Positions 12,655 through 21,473 of a stretch of DNA of 33,273 nucleotides are shown one piece after another. The notes under the pieces were generated by a model. That model searched no databases. It was not told the DNA's origin and worked only from the letters and a program-made list of their open reading frames with translations. This DNA is from Flavobacteriales bacterium. Its GTDB lineage: Bacteria > Bacteroidota > Bacteroidia > Flavobacteriales_D > Crocinitomicaceae. Position numbers and translations under genes: made by a program. Where the stretch lies: assembly GCA_947460825.1 (NCBI GenBank), contig CANHHA010000031.1, forward strand, positions 1 through 33,273, read 5' to 3'. How positions within the stretch are numbered: position 1 is the first letter of the stretch; each line of letters begins with the position of its first letter.

Positions 12655-13482
12655 TTATGAGATCCAATGTGTAAATTGATCGGTTTCAATTAATCGATTT
12701 TCTTCCATCTTATAGTAGCTTATAAAACCATGGCCCATTCTTGCACCCATTTTTGTACCACTAAGAATTTTTATTTCGCTAAGGAATGGGGTTTCTAAAG
12801 TAAACGATTCAGGATATAATATATATTCATAGCCGCTCAGCGGTTCGCTATTCATATTAGCCTTAAAACTACTGAACGCTGGAAGTTTTCGTCCGTTATT
12901 TACAGGTTTTGGTTGGTCGTAAACTAATTCAGTTTGACCGTTATAACACCTATAAATTTTAGTGGCAGGAAAGCCATATTGCTTCAGTGGATTTACTTGA
13001 TCGAATACCTTTTTGTATTGTTCAAGATTCGGATTAACCGGTAATAGGTATTGTTCTTTTACTTCGTCCCATGCAGTGCGAATATCCGTTTCTTTGAATA
13101 AGGCACTTTCTTTTCGTTTTTGTTTTTGAAAATCTGCTTTGAAATCCTCATAACTGTATGGTTTGTCTGGTCGGCTTAATCGTTTAAGTATTCGAATGTA
13201 CTGGTTTTTATGTTTTTCAAAAAAACGATCATCTTGAAAGTCTACCTTATCAATGTTGGCTATGGCGGCTTCTAGCGCTATAATTAATTGCTCACGTTGT
13301 AAAATCACCTGATCTGATTTGAGGGTTTCTAGCACCCTGTTAAGCATTGGGATTAATTCACGCGTAGCTTTTTTTGCCCCTCTTCGATAAACCGTTTTAT
13401 AGGTCCCAATAAATAAAGGGTTTTTTCCATGAAACGAATACTTCAGTTCCTTTATAAAAAATTGGGCTTCTGGGGATAACAC
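12655..13482 (-). CDS. Uncharacterised 275-residue protein
   Basis: I do not recognise it. The N-terminal 130 residues are strongly helical and basic (KELKYSFHGKN, YRRGAKKATRELIPMLNRVLETLK, FFEKHKNQYIRILKRL), and the C-terminal half is strand-rich (TKIYRCYNGQTELVYDQ, SGYEYILYPESFTLETPFLSEIKIL, HGFISYYKMEENRLIETDQF). There is no signal peptide or membrane helix. The first possible start is GTG at 13482; an in-frame TAA lies only 9-12 bases before it, and the next ATG would remove 45 residues, so I keep the GTG. The start falls just after the terminator of the WG-repeat gene, so it must have its own promoter or rely on read-through. Confidence 0.5.
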   Translation of the reverse strand: MLSPEAQFFIKELKYSFHGKNPLFIGTYKTVYRRGAKKATRELIPMLNRVLETLKSDQVILQREQLIIALEAAIANIDKVDFQDDRFFEKHKNQYIRILKRLSRPDKPYSYEDFKADFQKQKRKESALFKETDIRTAWDEVKEQYLLPVNPNLEQYKKVFDQVNPLKQYGFPATKIYRCYNGQTELVYDQPKPVNNGRKLPAFSSFKANMNSEPLSGYEYILYPESFTLETPFLSEIKILSGTKMGARMGHGFISYYKMEENRLIETDQFTHWIS

Positions 13483-13493
13483 CGTACCAAATT

Positions 13494-13519
13494 AAAAAAC
13501 CCCAACTTGATGTTTGGGG
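13494..13519 (-). terminator. Rho-independent terminator after the WG-repeat gene
   Basis: On the minus strand a CCCCAA (13519-13514) / TTGGGG (13505-13500) stem with an 8-base loop is followed by six T (13499-13494). It lies 9 bases past the stop of the WG-repeat gene. Confidence 0.75.
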
Positions 13520-13527
13520 AGTGTAAG

Positions 13528-16200
13528 TTAATTTTCGCTTTCTTCAGAAACGGGTTTTTTACTAATAACCTCGTTAGATAAGTTAATCGTATACTGTGTG
13601 CTTCCTTTAACGCATTCGTAGCTTCCTCCGTAAACCGATTCTATTGAATCGTATTCAAATGGTATGACGATAGTATTCATTAAATCAATGACACCATATT
13701 TAAAGGCATCACCCACCGCACCGCATTTGGCAACAATGATATAGGCGTCACTGCTGGAAATTACATCGCAGTATTGTGGTTCAATAATAATTTCACCTGG
13801 CTTATTGAGAATACCCCATTTATCAGATGCATTTTTGATTCCAATAGACACAGAACCCCAATTGTTATAGTATTCAGGCGTAGCGAAATCTGTAAAGTTG
13901 GATGTTAGGCTGTACTTTCCAGTGTTCACATTATAGAGCGATGCTTTTCCATCGATTTGCACTAAAAAGACGCTATCACTTAAGGGTTCGATGGTAGTAG
14001 CACGTTTAATTAGTACTTCTCCTTTTTTGTTTAGCAGATCGTACCCATTGAAATCAATGGAATTTGCTATGAAGTGTTCGTTTTCAAGCGTGATTTCAGA
14101 ATAATTAAAAGATACCAATTCTTCTCCTTTTGATGTGACTAAGCCATAGGTTCCTCCTGTAGCATCGTCATATTCACCGCGTGTTACGTCTTTACCCATG
14201 ATAAATATTGGATTTTCATAATTATATTCAATTTTGCTTAAGTAATTTGCTTCTGAATTGGTAAGAATTCGCTGTGTTGCCATATTCATTAAATAGGCCT
14301 TGCCATCGTAATCAAGAAGATTGACAATGCTGTCGTTTTCAAAAGAGATTTCTTTGAATTTAAATGGTAAAATAGTATCTCCTTTTTTATTAATTACACC
14401 CCAATTGCCTCCGGTTACGTCAGAGCCATAATAGCTTTGCGTTACTTCACCGTAGGCATTAGCCAAAATCCATTCATCATTTTCATAAAGATCCGTTGCT
14501 TTTAAAAAGTTGTAATTAGCAGGAAGAATCACCTGTCCGGTCTTAGAAATCAAACCAAACTTGTTATTTGATTTTATTAGATAATCTCCCTCAAATGAAA
14601 GCGATTCAATATGTTCGTAAATGGTAGGTACAATTTCTTTTAAGCTACTATGGTTTATTAAGCCCATTTTAGTTTGTTCTGATTGTTCAATGTAACGACT
14701 CACAATGCATAAATCACCCTCACAGTTCATCTCACTGTATTGTGCTTCCATGAGTACTTTTCCGGTGGCTGAGCAAATGCCGTATTTACCGTTTCTTTTT
14801 ATGATATACCCATTGGTGCTTTCATAGCCAATTTGAGCGATATCCTCATATTGAACCGGGATTATTTCTTTACCATTTTTATCGTAAAGTCCAAATACAC
14901 CACCTTCTGGAGTCCCGTACCCATTGTCTACTCCGCCAAGCTGTACTTTATAGAAATCGCCTAATGACTCGACGTAAGAAAAGTCTTTGTTAAATATTGG
15001 GTCTAGGTTAGCATCCAAGGCGACATAATTCGATCCTTTTTTCAATATAATCAAGGATGTTTCTCCGTAACTATAGCTATAATCATCATAGACCGCTTTT
15101 AAAACCATTTTGCCAGTTAAATCTATCAATCCGTAGGTAGAAGGCATATAATCGTCATAGTACCATTCATCATCAATTAATCCTCCATGTTTGTTTTTAT
15201 TTTTTTTAGATTTTGATTTTTTTTCAACCCCAACAAGGATATATTTCCCAAAATACGAGCTGTTATTAACGCTGCTATATATTGCTTTGCCAAGTTTTTT
15301 CCCAGATTTATCAAGCAGGCCGTATTTATTACTCTTATCTGTATAACTGAAGATATGATCATTACAGCCCATGGTGATTTTACTTAATTCTAGGTATGAT
15401 GTGGGGATGATTGATTTATAGGTTAAATCAATAAAGCCATCCTTTCCTTTGGTTGATACCTTGTAGCCAACTGCGGTGTAATTGTCATCGAATTCTTGTT
15501 CAATATTATCATGGGGGCCGCTAAGTTTTTTACCATCAATATTCATTAGCCATTGCTTCTGATATTTGTCGGTAATGTGAAAAATCCCGGATTCTAGCTC
15601 TGTAACATCTTCATATATGGTAGGGAATAATTCTTTGAAGTTCTTGTCGAGAAGGCCTTGGTATCCACCGGATTGTACAATAAATCCACTGGTCGAAGAG
15701 GTAATGAACTGATACGTTTTAGTCAAAACTTTCCCTGTATAATCTAAGAGCTGGTAAGCACCGTTTTTACCCTTCGCATTTAATATATAATCAGCATCAT
15801 AAAGCGTGGAAAGTTCAGTGAACTGTGGCTCAATGATTGTTTTTCCATTTTCATGAAGCAAGCCATATTGGTCATTTATTGATGAAATGTATATAGAATC
15901 TACGGTGTATATTTCTTCAAGATAGTCATAACTCGCAGGTACAATGATTTTTCCGCTCTCATGAATAATTCCGTATTTGGCTCCCGGGATTTTGCCATAA
16001 CTGTTTTCAATATAATTACCACCTACTGCAAAAATCGCATACCCTTGATTCGAAAATTGATCAATATATGAAAGTGCCTTAGTCAGCTTATTACCCTGCT
16101 TATCGAACAGGTAATATTCAGCGTTTATTTTGTTTTTGTTTTGAGCGTAACCAATGTTAAGTGCGATGGTTAACAATAAAAGAAATGAAATACGATTCAT
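13528..16200 (-). CDS. Large secreted WG-repeat protein
   Basis: The 890-residue protein begins with a signal peptide (RISFLLLLTIALNIGYAQ). The rest is many WG-type repeats of about 45-65 residues with the pattern (K/N)-(Y/W)-G-(L/I/V)-I-(D/N/H)-x-x-G-K-x-(I/V/L)-x-P-x-x-(Y/F)-(D/E), e.g. KYGIIHESGKIIVPASYDY, QYGLLHENGKTIIEPQF, KYGICSATGKVLMEAQY, KWGILNKPGEIIIEPQY. Such repeats form beta-rich solenoids and occur on exported proteins of Bacteroidota and Firmicutes; the function is unknown, probably binding or scaffolding in the periplasm or on the surface. No T9SS sorting domain is visible at the C-terminus, which ends SKKPVSEESEN. It is divergent from the secreted papain-type peptidase, sharing a 64-base intergenic region. 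Confidence 0.88.
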   Translation of the reverse strand: MNRISFLLLLTIALNIGYAQNKNKINAEYYLFDKQGNKLTKALSYIDQFSNQGYAIFAVGGNYIENSYGKIPGAKYGIIHESGKIIVPASYDYLEEIYTVDSIYISSINDQYGLLHENGKTIIEPQFTELSTLYDADYILNAKGKNGAYQLLDYTGKVLTKTYQFITSSTSGFIVQSGGYQGLLDKNFKELFPTIYEDVTELESGIFHITDKYQKQWLMNIDGKKLSGPHDNIEQEFDDNYTAVGYKVSTKGKDGFIDLTYKSIIPTSYLELSKITMGCNDHIFSYTDKSNKYGLLDKSGKKLGKAIYSSVNNSSYFGKYILVGVEKKSKSKKNKNKHGGLIDDEWYYDDYMPSTYGLIDLTGKMVLKAVYDDYSYSYGETSLIILKKGSNYVALDANLDPIFNKDFSYVESLGDFYKVQLGGVDNGYGTPEGGVFGLYDKNGKEIIPVQYEDIAQIGYESTNGYIIKRNGKYGICSATGKVLMEAQYSEMNCEGDLCIVSRYIEQSEQTKMGLINHSSLKEIVPTIYEHIESLSFEGDYLIKSNNKFGLISKTGQVILPANYNFLKATDLYENDEWILANAYGEVTQSYYGSDVTGGNWGVINKKGDTILPFKFKEISFENDSIVNLLDYDGKAYLMNMATQRILTNSEANYLSKIEYNYENPIFIMGKDVTRGEYDDATGGTYGLVTSKGEELVSFNYSEITLENEHFIANSIDFNGYDLLNKKGEVLIKRATTIEPLSDSVFLVQIDGKASLYNVNTGKYSLTSNFTDFATPEYYNNWGSVSIGIKNASDKWGILNKPGEIIIEPQYCDVISSSDAYIIVAKCGAVGDAFKYGVIDLMNTIVIPFEYDSIESVYGGSYECVKGSTQYTINLSNEVISKKPVSEESEN

Positions 16201-16264
16201 AGATTTTTTTTTGAAATAATGCGAATTGATTGAAATGTTACTTAATTTGTAAAATTATAATAAA

Positions 16265-17455
16265 ATGGAGCGAATACATATAAATTATCGAATTTCTTTA
16301 CGTATTTATATCCTTACATTTTTGTTTGTGATTGTAGGTTTTAATACCGTTGGTGCAACGAATAATCGACCGGTTTTATTGACACGTTATTCCTTAGAAG
16401 CATATTTACCTGAGATTGGTGATCAAGGCGATGTGGGATCTTGTGTGGGTTGGGCCGCTGCTTATTATGGATTAACTATTGTGAAACGCATCGAACACGG
16501 TCAAAATCATCCGGTATTCTCTGCGTTGAGTACGTACAACCGCTACTGCTTTTTTTACGATAAGAATCCATGTTATGGTGGTGCTCAAATAGAAGGCAGT
16601 TTAGAGGTATTGAAGAAATACGGCAGCCCCTTAATGAAAGATTATGCCTTACAAAATTGCGCACATGATCCGGATAAAAAAATCTACAAGGACCGTTTAT
16701 ATGATTATGAGCGTTTGCAACACATGAATTATCTTCAAATCAAAGCGGCTATAACGAATAATCGTCCAGTGGTGATTGGTATGGATGTATATGCTGGGGG
16801 TAAAGGAAATAGTTTAAATACCAAGTTTTTAGATTCAAATGGTGTAATTAAAATTGAGAATTTCAACGCGGATTATGCCGTTGCGGGTCATGCCATGTGC
16901 ATCATCGGATACGACGACCAAATTGGAGGGGGAGCTTTTAAATTAGTAAACAGTTGGGGAAAGGAATGGGGAAAGAATGGATTTTGTTGGTTAAGGTATA
17001 AGGATCTTGAAATTCTTCGTGCTGCATTTTCATTAATCCCAAGCGACTTAGTTCAACGGAACATCGCATCAACCTACAAAACTCGGTCTATCGAATTTAC
17101 AAATAGCTCAGCAAAAAATTATTATGTATCGTATGGATTTGCAAATGCAGAAGGAATACAAGAGGTACGTGGTTGGTATTATATTCCTTCGGATCATTCT
17201 CGAATCATTAATATTGCCAATCGGGATAAAAACGAAGTATATTATCTCTTGATGGATGAAGAGGGTCAAGTGTTTGAATCAAAAGTGAATGCGGTACACA
17301 TTCCAACAGATCGAGATAAGTATTTTGATTCTAAGCTGAAGCAAGAGGGGAATGGCTACACTGATTTTGCTTATTTTTCTTTTATTCCGAGCAACAAAAA
17401 GAAAACCCAGCAATTGTTCATTACTGGGTCTGCTGTTCCAAAATTATCAGATTAA
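16265..17455 (+). CDS. Secreted papain-family (C1) cysteine peptidase
   Basis: The 396-residue protein has a signal peptide (SLRIYILTFLFVIVGFNTVGA) followed by a C1A-type catalytic domain (residues about 45-260). The oxyanion Gln54 and nucleophile Cys60 lie in GDQGDVGSCVGWAAAYYG; the catalytic His209 lies in AVAGHAMCIIGYDD; Asn229 lies in KLVNSWGKEWGKNGFCWLRY. All key residues of papain are present, so activity is likely. There is no obvious long pro-peptide. The remaining 135 residues look beta-rich (RSIEFTNSSAKNYYVSYGF, EVRGWYYIPSDHSRIINIA) and could be a binding domain. The protein probably acts in the periplasm or is exported; its target is unknown. The gene ends in a 4-base overlap with the convergent barrel gene. 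Confidence 0.9.
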   Translation: MERIHINYRISLRIYILTFLFVIVGFNTVGATNNRPVLLTRYSLEAYLPEIGDQGDVGSCVGWAAAYYGLTIVKRIEHGQNHPVFSALSTYNRYCFFYDKNPCYGGAQIEGSLEVLKKYGSPLMKDYALQNCAHDPDKKIYKDRLYDYERLQHMNYLQIKAAITNNRPVVIGMDVYAGGKGNSLNTKFLDSNGVIKIENFNADYAVAGHAMCIIGYDDQIGGGAFKLVNSWGKEWGKNGFCWLRYKDLEILRAAFSLIPSDLVQRNIASTYKTRSIEFTNSSAKNYYVSYGFANAEGIQEVRGWYYIPSDHSRIINIANRDKNEVYYLLMDEEGQVFESKVNAVHIPTDRDKYFDSKLKQEGNGYTDFAYFSFIPSNKKKTQQLFITGSAVPKLSD

Positions 17456-18351
17456 AAATCTGCGTGTCCCTTTTTGTTTGTCGTTGGGATGTTGTAACGA
17501 ATTCCACTGGCTGAACCAATTCCTGGACTAAATTTAACCCCTGAATTAGGAATTGAATTGATGGATAGTTGCGGACGTAATTCAGAGTAAATCATCCACG
17601 GTTTCCAAAATGCACGTTTCGTCCCTAAGCGGAAATTAATTCCAAGAGGCACATAAAGATTTGCTCCCCAAGTCATCATAGGGTTCTTGTATGACTCACT
17701 TTCATATGTGGATGTTTGGTTTCCAGCATACGAACCATACCCTTGATAGCTGTTGGTATATTCTGTGTAATGTAATGAGGTTCTGGATTGATAAGATAAA
17801 CCAAATGACATTCCTGCGCCGGCAGAAAATGCCCAGCGTTCTCCGGCATTCATTTCCCAAACATAGGCCGCTTCTATGCGAATTTGTTGGTTGGTGTAAT
17901 TTCCATATACATTTCTGCTAACCGTTGAATCTACAAAGGTCATGCTTCCGTTTTGTGATGAAATTAAGGTGTCCACTACATGTGTTTCGTAATACGACCC
18001 ATATGCACTCATCAATTGATTGGAGAAATTGGATATTCCCAATCGCAAGGTTCCTTGGCATTTAGGTAGCGATAACCCTACTTGTAGGGATTGGAAGGAT
18101 GAATTGTTCTGCATCCCCATATTGAACGGATAAATAAAGTTGTAGTATCCCATTTCCCCTTCGTAGTTACTGAAATCCTTCATTAAAATAGAAGAACCTG
18201 GCGCCAACGGAGCAAAGTCAGTAATGTTTGACGGGGTGAAACCAAATTGTCGGTAGGAACCACTGGATAGGTGGATTTGCGTGAGTTTTATTTGGCTAAA
18301 TACGGAGATGGATGCCCCAAGGAATCCAATAAAAATAAACGTTTTTTTCAT
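17452..18351 (-). CDS. Predicted outer-membrane beta-barrel protein
   Basis: The 299-residue protein starts with a signal peptide (KKTFIFIGFLGASISVFSQ). It then has many amphipathic strands with Gly and aromatics (QSLQVGLSLPKCQGTLRLGISNF, QQIRIEAAYVWEMNAG, WAFSAGAGMSFGLSYQS, MTWGANLYVPLGINFRLG). Tyr, Ser and Asn are abundant in the predicted loops (YTEYTNSYQGYGSYAGNQTSTYESES), as in extracellular loops. The C-terminal strand (GIRYNIPTTNKKGHADF) ends with Phe, as outer-membrane proteins often do. I cannot name the family; it resembles unnamed Bacteroidota barrels. It does not share an operon with neighbours as far as I can see. Confidence 0.65.
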   Translation of the reverse strand: MKKTFIFIGFLGASISVFSQIKLTQIHLSSGSYRQFGFTPSNITDFAPLAPGSSILMKDFSNYEGEMGYYNFIYPFNMGMQNNSSFQSLQVGLSLPKCQGTLRLGISNFSNQLMSAYGSYYETHVVDTLISSQNGSMTFVDSTVSRNVYGNYTNQQIRIEAAYVWEMNAGERWAFSAGAGMSFGLSYQSRTSLHYTEYTNSYQGYGSYAGNQTSTYESESYKNPMMTWGANLYVPLGINFRLGTKRAFWKPWMIYSELRPQLSINSIPNSGVKFSPGIGSASGIRYNIPTTNKKGHADF

Positions 18352-18419
18352 TGATAGTTTTTTTAATGAGACATCTGAAACGATAAAAAGTTACATGTAG
18401 TATTTTAAAAAAATATATA

Positions 18420-19352
18420 TTAAGCCGCTTGCGCTTCGTTTGCCTCACACATGATCGATCTACAGCGTTCAACGGAGGCGAGATGAAGGTCTAGCACGAT
18501 GTTATAATCATCTTTTCGGTATCCACCGAAAAGGGCTAAGGTTACGGGAAGGGGCTTGCCTATTTCGAGCGAAACCTCATTCACCCAGGTGCTAAAGAGT
18601 TCAGCACAGGCTAACCAATGGACTGTATCGCACTGTCCACCAAGGTCATCATCTATATGACTGTCTGCTCCATGGGCAAAGACTACGTAATGGACCTTAC
18701 CTTCCAAAATTCGACGTTTCACCCGTTCGAGTTTGAATTTAAAGTCTTGAAGATATTCTTCATTATATCCGATGGGATTTACGTTGCAATCCCATGGAAT
18801 GGCCTTGTTGATGCGCGGATCAAAACCTCTTGAATCTTCTATGCTATTTCCAAAGTGACCATCTAAATCTAGCCAAGCACCTGAAACTCCGAGTTCATGG
18901 TAAAGTTTCAAGGAGGCGATGACTTGCCCTGAAAAGGTACAGAAACCTTGACCTGAATCGGGTCGTGCATGGTGCATTCCCGAAACGGGTGCAAAGCATA
19001 ATTGGTGGGGATGTTCGAGGCTGTGATTGATGGCGTGATAGATGGCACTGTTGGTATAGGTTACGCTTGTCGCTAAATTCTCAGACCATGGGATGCCATT
19101 CGATCGGTAATTCCCGGTTTTATTAAAGAAATTGGATACGTATTCTTCCGTATGTGCCAGCAAAAATTCTTCTTGTTTAAACGGTGGAAAATCGGAGTGC
19201 ACTTCGAAATTGGATTGCAGTTCACTGCGTTCGATTTTTTGCATGAGTAGGTAAGGTTTTAACGGGGATTGCGAATAGGATCGCTCTCGAATGGAATCAA
19301 AGCATACTTGCTTGTCTGTGTAGAAGGTGGAAATGGTCTGTTTTCTTTGCAT
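18420..19352 (-). CDS. Histone-deacetylase-family Zn-dependent amidohydrolase
   Basis: The 310-residue protein shows the HDAC / acetylpolyamine amidohydrolase motifs in order: SGMHHARPDSGQGFC with His127-His128, AWLDLDGHFGNSIED with the metal ligands Asp164 and His166, FAHGADSHIDDDLGG with the third ligand Asp230, and LFGGYRKDDY with the catalytic Tyr278. The substrate would be an acetylated amine or polyamine, or another amide; acetylated proteins are possible. It is cytoplasmic (no signal). The longest open frame would start with GTG at 19472, but a terminator of the upstream gene lies at 19440-19464, and the conserved region begins after MQRKQTISTFYTDKQVCFDS, so I use ATG 19352. It is probably monocistronic. 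Confidence 0.9.
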   Translation of the reverse strand: MQRKQTISTFYTDKQVCFDSIRERSYSQSPLKPYLLMQKIERSELQSNFEVHSDFPPFKQEEFLLAHTEEYVSNFFNKTGNYRSNGIPWSENLATSVTYTNSAIYHAINHSLEHPHQLCFAPVSGMHHARPDSGQGFCTFSGQVIASLKLYHELGVSGAWLDLDGHFGNSIEDSRGFDPRINKAIPWDCNVNPIGYNEEYLQDFKFKLERVKRRILEGKVHYVVFAHGADSHIDDDLGGQCDTVHWLACAELFSTWVNEVSLEIGKPLPVTLALFGGYRKDDYNIVLDLHLASVERCRSIMCEANEAQAA

Positions 19353-19439
19353 AAGCTGTTTGTGTTTTAGGTTAATATTCACTGCAAATGTTCCAATGAA
19401 TTCAGACTTTTTCCGCTTCTTTGCAACCTTGTAAATCAA

Positions 19440-19464
19440 AAAAAGCCGATGGTATCGGCTTTTT
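19440..19464 (-). terminator. Rho-independent terminator after the UVR-motif gene (possibly bidirectional)
   Basis: Perfect 11-base inverted repeat AAAAAGCCGAT / ATCGGCTTTTT with a 3-base loop (19440-19450, 19454-19464), starting 5 bases past the stop of the gene at 19469. Flanking A/T runs on both sides allow termination in either direction. It also shows that the downstream deacetylase cannot begin upstream of it. Confidence 0.85.
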
Positions 19465-19468
19465 AAAT

Positions 19469-20350
19469 TCACCGGCGCTTTGATTGCTGCAACTGTTCGA
19501 TAAAATCGTCTATTGCTTTAATTTGTTGATGAAAGGCAAGTAATTTTTCTACATCCCGTTCCGGATGACATCGGAGCAGTTGATTAATTAATCGTTTGCG
19601 TTGCGCGCCCAATTCAATCACGTAATTTTCGGTGAATTCTTCCTCGCTATCATGGAATTCGAAGAGGATGCGTTGAATTATATGTAGTGATCTGAATTGT
19701 TCCGGGGTTCGGTCAAGGGAGCCATACCAATCCAAAAGTTGTTGCTTAATTTCGTGCAGTTGACCTGCTAAGGTTCGACCTTCATCTCTCAGCTCAACCG
19801 CTTTTTCGTACGCTTGGTTTTTGATGCTCTGGTCTTTTCGTTCATTTAGGTTCAGCGTATCGATTTTTAATTGAAGTACCTTAATGTGAAGCTGTTGTAG
19901 TTCCTTAAAATTCATGTTAAATTCAGCTACCTCAGTCAGTTTTATTTGACTCGTCCCCCAGCGCGTGAGGTCAAGCTGAAAGAAATTAAAATAGGTACCC
20001 GGTTCATTGCGCTCAACCACATCAAGTGTTTTAACCTTTGGACTTATTTTCGGAAAAATTAACCAAAAGATATGTGTTGTGTTCGCTTCAGTGAAATAAT
20101 GTTTTTCGGGAGCGATTGGAATATCAACCGATTCAATGAGTTTCAATTTTGTTTTGCCACCGTCGGGCGTAATAAAGGTGTCAACATCAATTTGTATCCA
20201 TCCACCTTTGTGATAATGACTTGGGGGCTTGTAAAAGAACTCGATCCGCGTTTGTTCGGAAAATTCAATTTTATTTATCCGAAGCGTTTCACCAAATTCG
20301 ATAAAGTGCGGGTTGTAAAGGGTTACTGTTTTTTCCTTCTTTTCTTTCAT
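19469..20350 (-). CDS. Uncharacterised protein with a beta-sandwich-like start and UVR-type helical tail
   Basis: The 293-residue protein is not one I can name. Residues about 1-130 are strand-rich with aromatics and a Pro-Pro-Ser-His-Tyr-His cluster (IEFFYKPPSHYHKGGWIQIDVDTFI). Residues about 140-290 are helical and charged, including YEKAVELRDEGRTLAGQL, which closely resembles the UVR motif of UvrB/UvrC and McsA (Y/F-E-x-A-x-x-L-R-D-x-I/G). UVR motifs mediate protein-protein contacts, so an adaptor role is possible (inference). No signal peptide. The longest frame starts at 20404, but a promoter -7 box lies at 20369-20376 inside it, so ATG 20350 is the better start. Confidence 0.55.
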   Translation of the reverse strand: MKEKKEKTVTLYNPHFIEFGETLRINKIEFSEQTRIEFFYKPPSHYHKGGWIQIDVDTFITPDGGKTKLKLIESVDIPIAPEKHYFTEANTTHIFWLIFPKISPKVKTLDVVERNEPGTYFNFFQLDLTRWGTSQIKLTEVAEFNMNFKELQQLHIKVLQLKIDTLNLNERKDQSIKNQAYEKAVELRDEGRTLAGQLHEIKQQLLDWYGSLDRTPEQFRSLHIIQRILFEFHDSEEEFTENYVIELGAQRKRLINQLLRCHPERDVEKLLAFHQQIKAIDDFIEQLQQSKRR

Positions 20351-20368
20351 GTTTACTGATTTAAAACA

Positions 20369-20376
20369 CAAACCTA
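20369..20376 (-). promoter_or_regulatory. TAnnTTTG -7 box upstream of the UVR-motif gene
   Basis: On the minus strand TAGGTTTG matches the Bacteroidota -7 consensus, 18 bases before ATG 20350. The -33 TTTG is not at an ideal distance. Confidence 0.45.
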
Positions 20377-20403
20377 AGGAAGGATTTTCAGGTGATAATA
20401 CCA

Positions 20404-20444
20404 ACTCCGTTTTCTATATACGGAGTATGTCTAATAATTATTAG
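20404..20444. repeat. Inverted repeat and 14-base palindrome between two minus-strand genes
   Basis: ACTCCG (20404-20409) / CGGAGT (20421-20426) can form a 6-base stem. The palindrome CTAATAATTATTAG (20431-20444) overlaps the desaturase stop codon. Together they may end or process the desaturase mRNA, but no T run of terminator quality follows on the minus strand. Confidence 0.35.
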
Positions 20445-21465
20445 TGTGGTGGTATCGATTAGAAAACCTGAGGCTTTTAACATCGTTTAATCGAATTCCG
20501 TTTTCTAGTAAAACTTCCTGCGCTGCTTTTCTCGTAAGTTGTCTGAGGTAGAAAGGTTCATTTACTACAAAGTGATGAATGGCGTGCGTAGCGCCAAAAA
20601 AGAAGCAAAACCATTGTAAGGGCGCACTCCACCAAGGGGTGAATACTTGTACTTGTTGAATAACGTTACCCGCTTCAACATCTCCCATGTAATGCATATT
20701 GGATGAAACAAAATGCAAGGCGAATTGCCGAATTAAATTAGGAATAACGAGAAGTATCATAAGTGGTTCAATCCACTGCAACAACCCGTCGAATTGAGCT
20801 AGGGGATAGCCAACCCCATGAAATAGGTGAATCACTACAAAGGCATACCATAGTATCGTTAGGGGTACTCCAAAGGGTAGTAATCCAAGTAAAACGGTAC
20901 GAATGATTAAGCGCATGTCGCTTTTACTTAAATTTCCTTTGTTATATTCTATGATAATTTCTTTTCTTAGCCTTGGAATTCTTATGATTCCGGATAACAA
21001 TAAGTCGGGTAAGACAAGTAATCGGAGTAACGAAAGGCGATCTCCGTTGGTTATTCCGCGTTCTTCTATATCGAAAGCCATTCCTGAATGTTGATGGTGG
21101 AAATGATGCCAGTGTTTTCGTATCCAGGGATTTAAGCTAATTGGGCGAAATATATAAACACCCAACATCATCCAATGATATAGGAAAGGAATACGCTTAA
21201 AGTAAAGGTCATGGATTAAATCGTGTTCTAATTCATGTAAGATGGAGGTTATCAATGCAATTGAAACTATGGTTAACCACGTTGGACAGAACCCGATTAA
21301 CCATGCGTATCCAACGCCAATAAGTAAGGCTTGGCAACTTATTAATATTCCTAATCCGATAATGTCTTGATGCGTTGTCCAGGTATTTTTACTCCTATAA
21401 CTTTCGTAAATTCCACGAACTTCTAGAATTATGGTTCTAATTTGCTGCTGTGTTTTTTCGTTCAT
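20431..21465 (-). CDS. Membrane fatty-acid desaturase / hydroxylase family protein
   Basis: The protein has 344 residues from ATG 21465 and several membrane helices (QDIIGLGILISCQALLIGVGYAWLIG, TIVSIALITSIL). It carries the histidine boxes of the superfamily: HELEH with a further His (residues 77-85, HELEHDLIH), HWHHFHH (118-124) and HAIHH (294-298), which bind a di-iron centre. It would desaturate or hydroxylate an acyl chain, or a carotenoid- or sterol-like lipid, using O2 at the cytoplasmic membrane face. The substrate is not assignable; the spacing differs from classical acyl-CoA delta-9 enzymes. I use ATG 21465 rather than the in-frame TTG at 21486 that overlaps the upstream gene; the gap to the DUF4249 stop is 8 bases, suggesting co-transcription. 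Confidence 0.88.
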   Translation of the reverse strand: MNEKTQQQIRTIILEVRGIYESYRSKNTWTTHQDIIGLGILISCQALLIGVGYAWLIGFCPTWLTIVSIALITSILHELEHDLIHDLYFKRIPFLYHWMMLGVYIFRPISLNPWIRKHWHHFHHQHSGMAFDIEERGITNGDRLSLLRLLVLPDLLLSGIIRIPRLRKEIIIEYNKGNLSKSDMRLIIRTVLLGLLPFGVPLTILWYAFVVIHLFHGVGYPLAQFDGLLQWIEPLMILLVIPNLIRQFALHFVSSNMHYMGDVEAGNVIQQVQVFTPWWSAPLQWFCFFFGATHAIHHFVVNEPFYLRQLTRKAAQEVLLENGIRLNDVKSLRFSNRYHHTNNY

Positions 21466-21473
21466 AGGCAGAA

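Noticed and set aside
19353..19472. 40 extra N-terminal codons of the deacetylase gene (GTG start)
   Set aside because: The frame would cross the terminator of the upstream gene and adds no conserved HDAC sequence.
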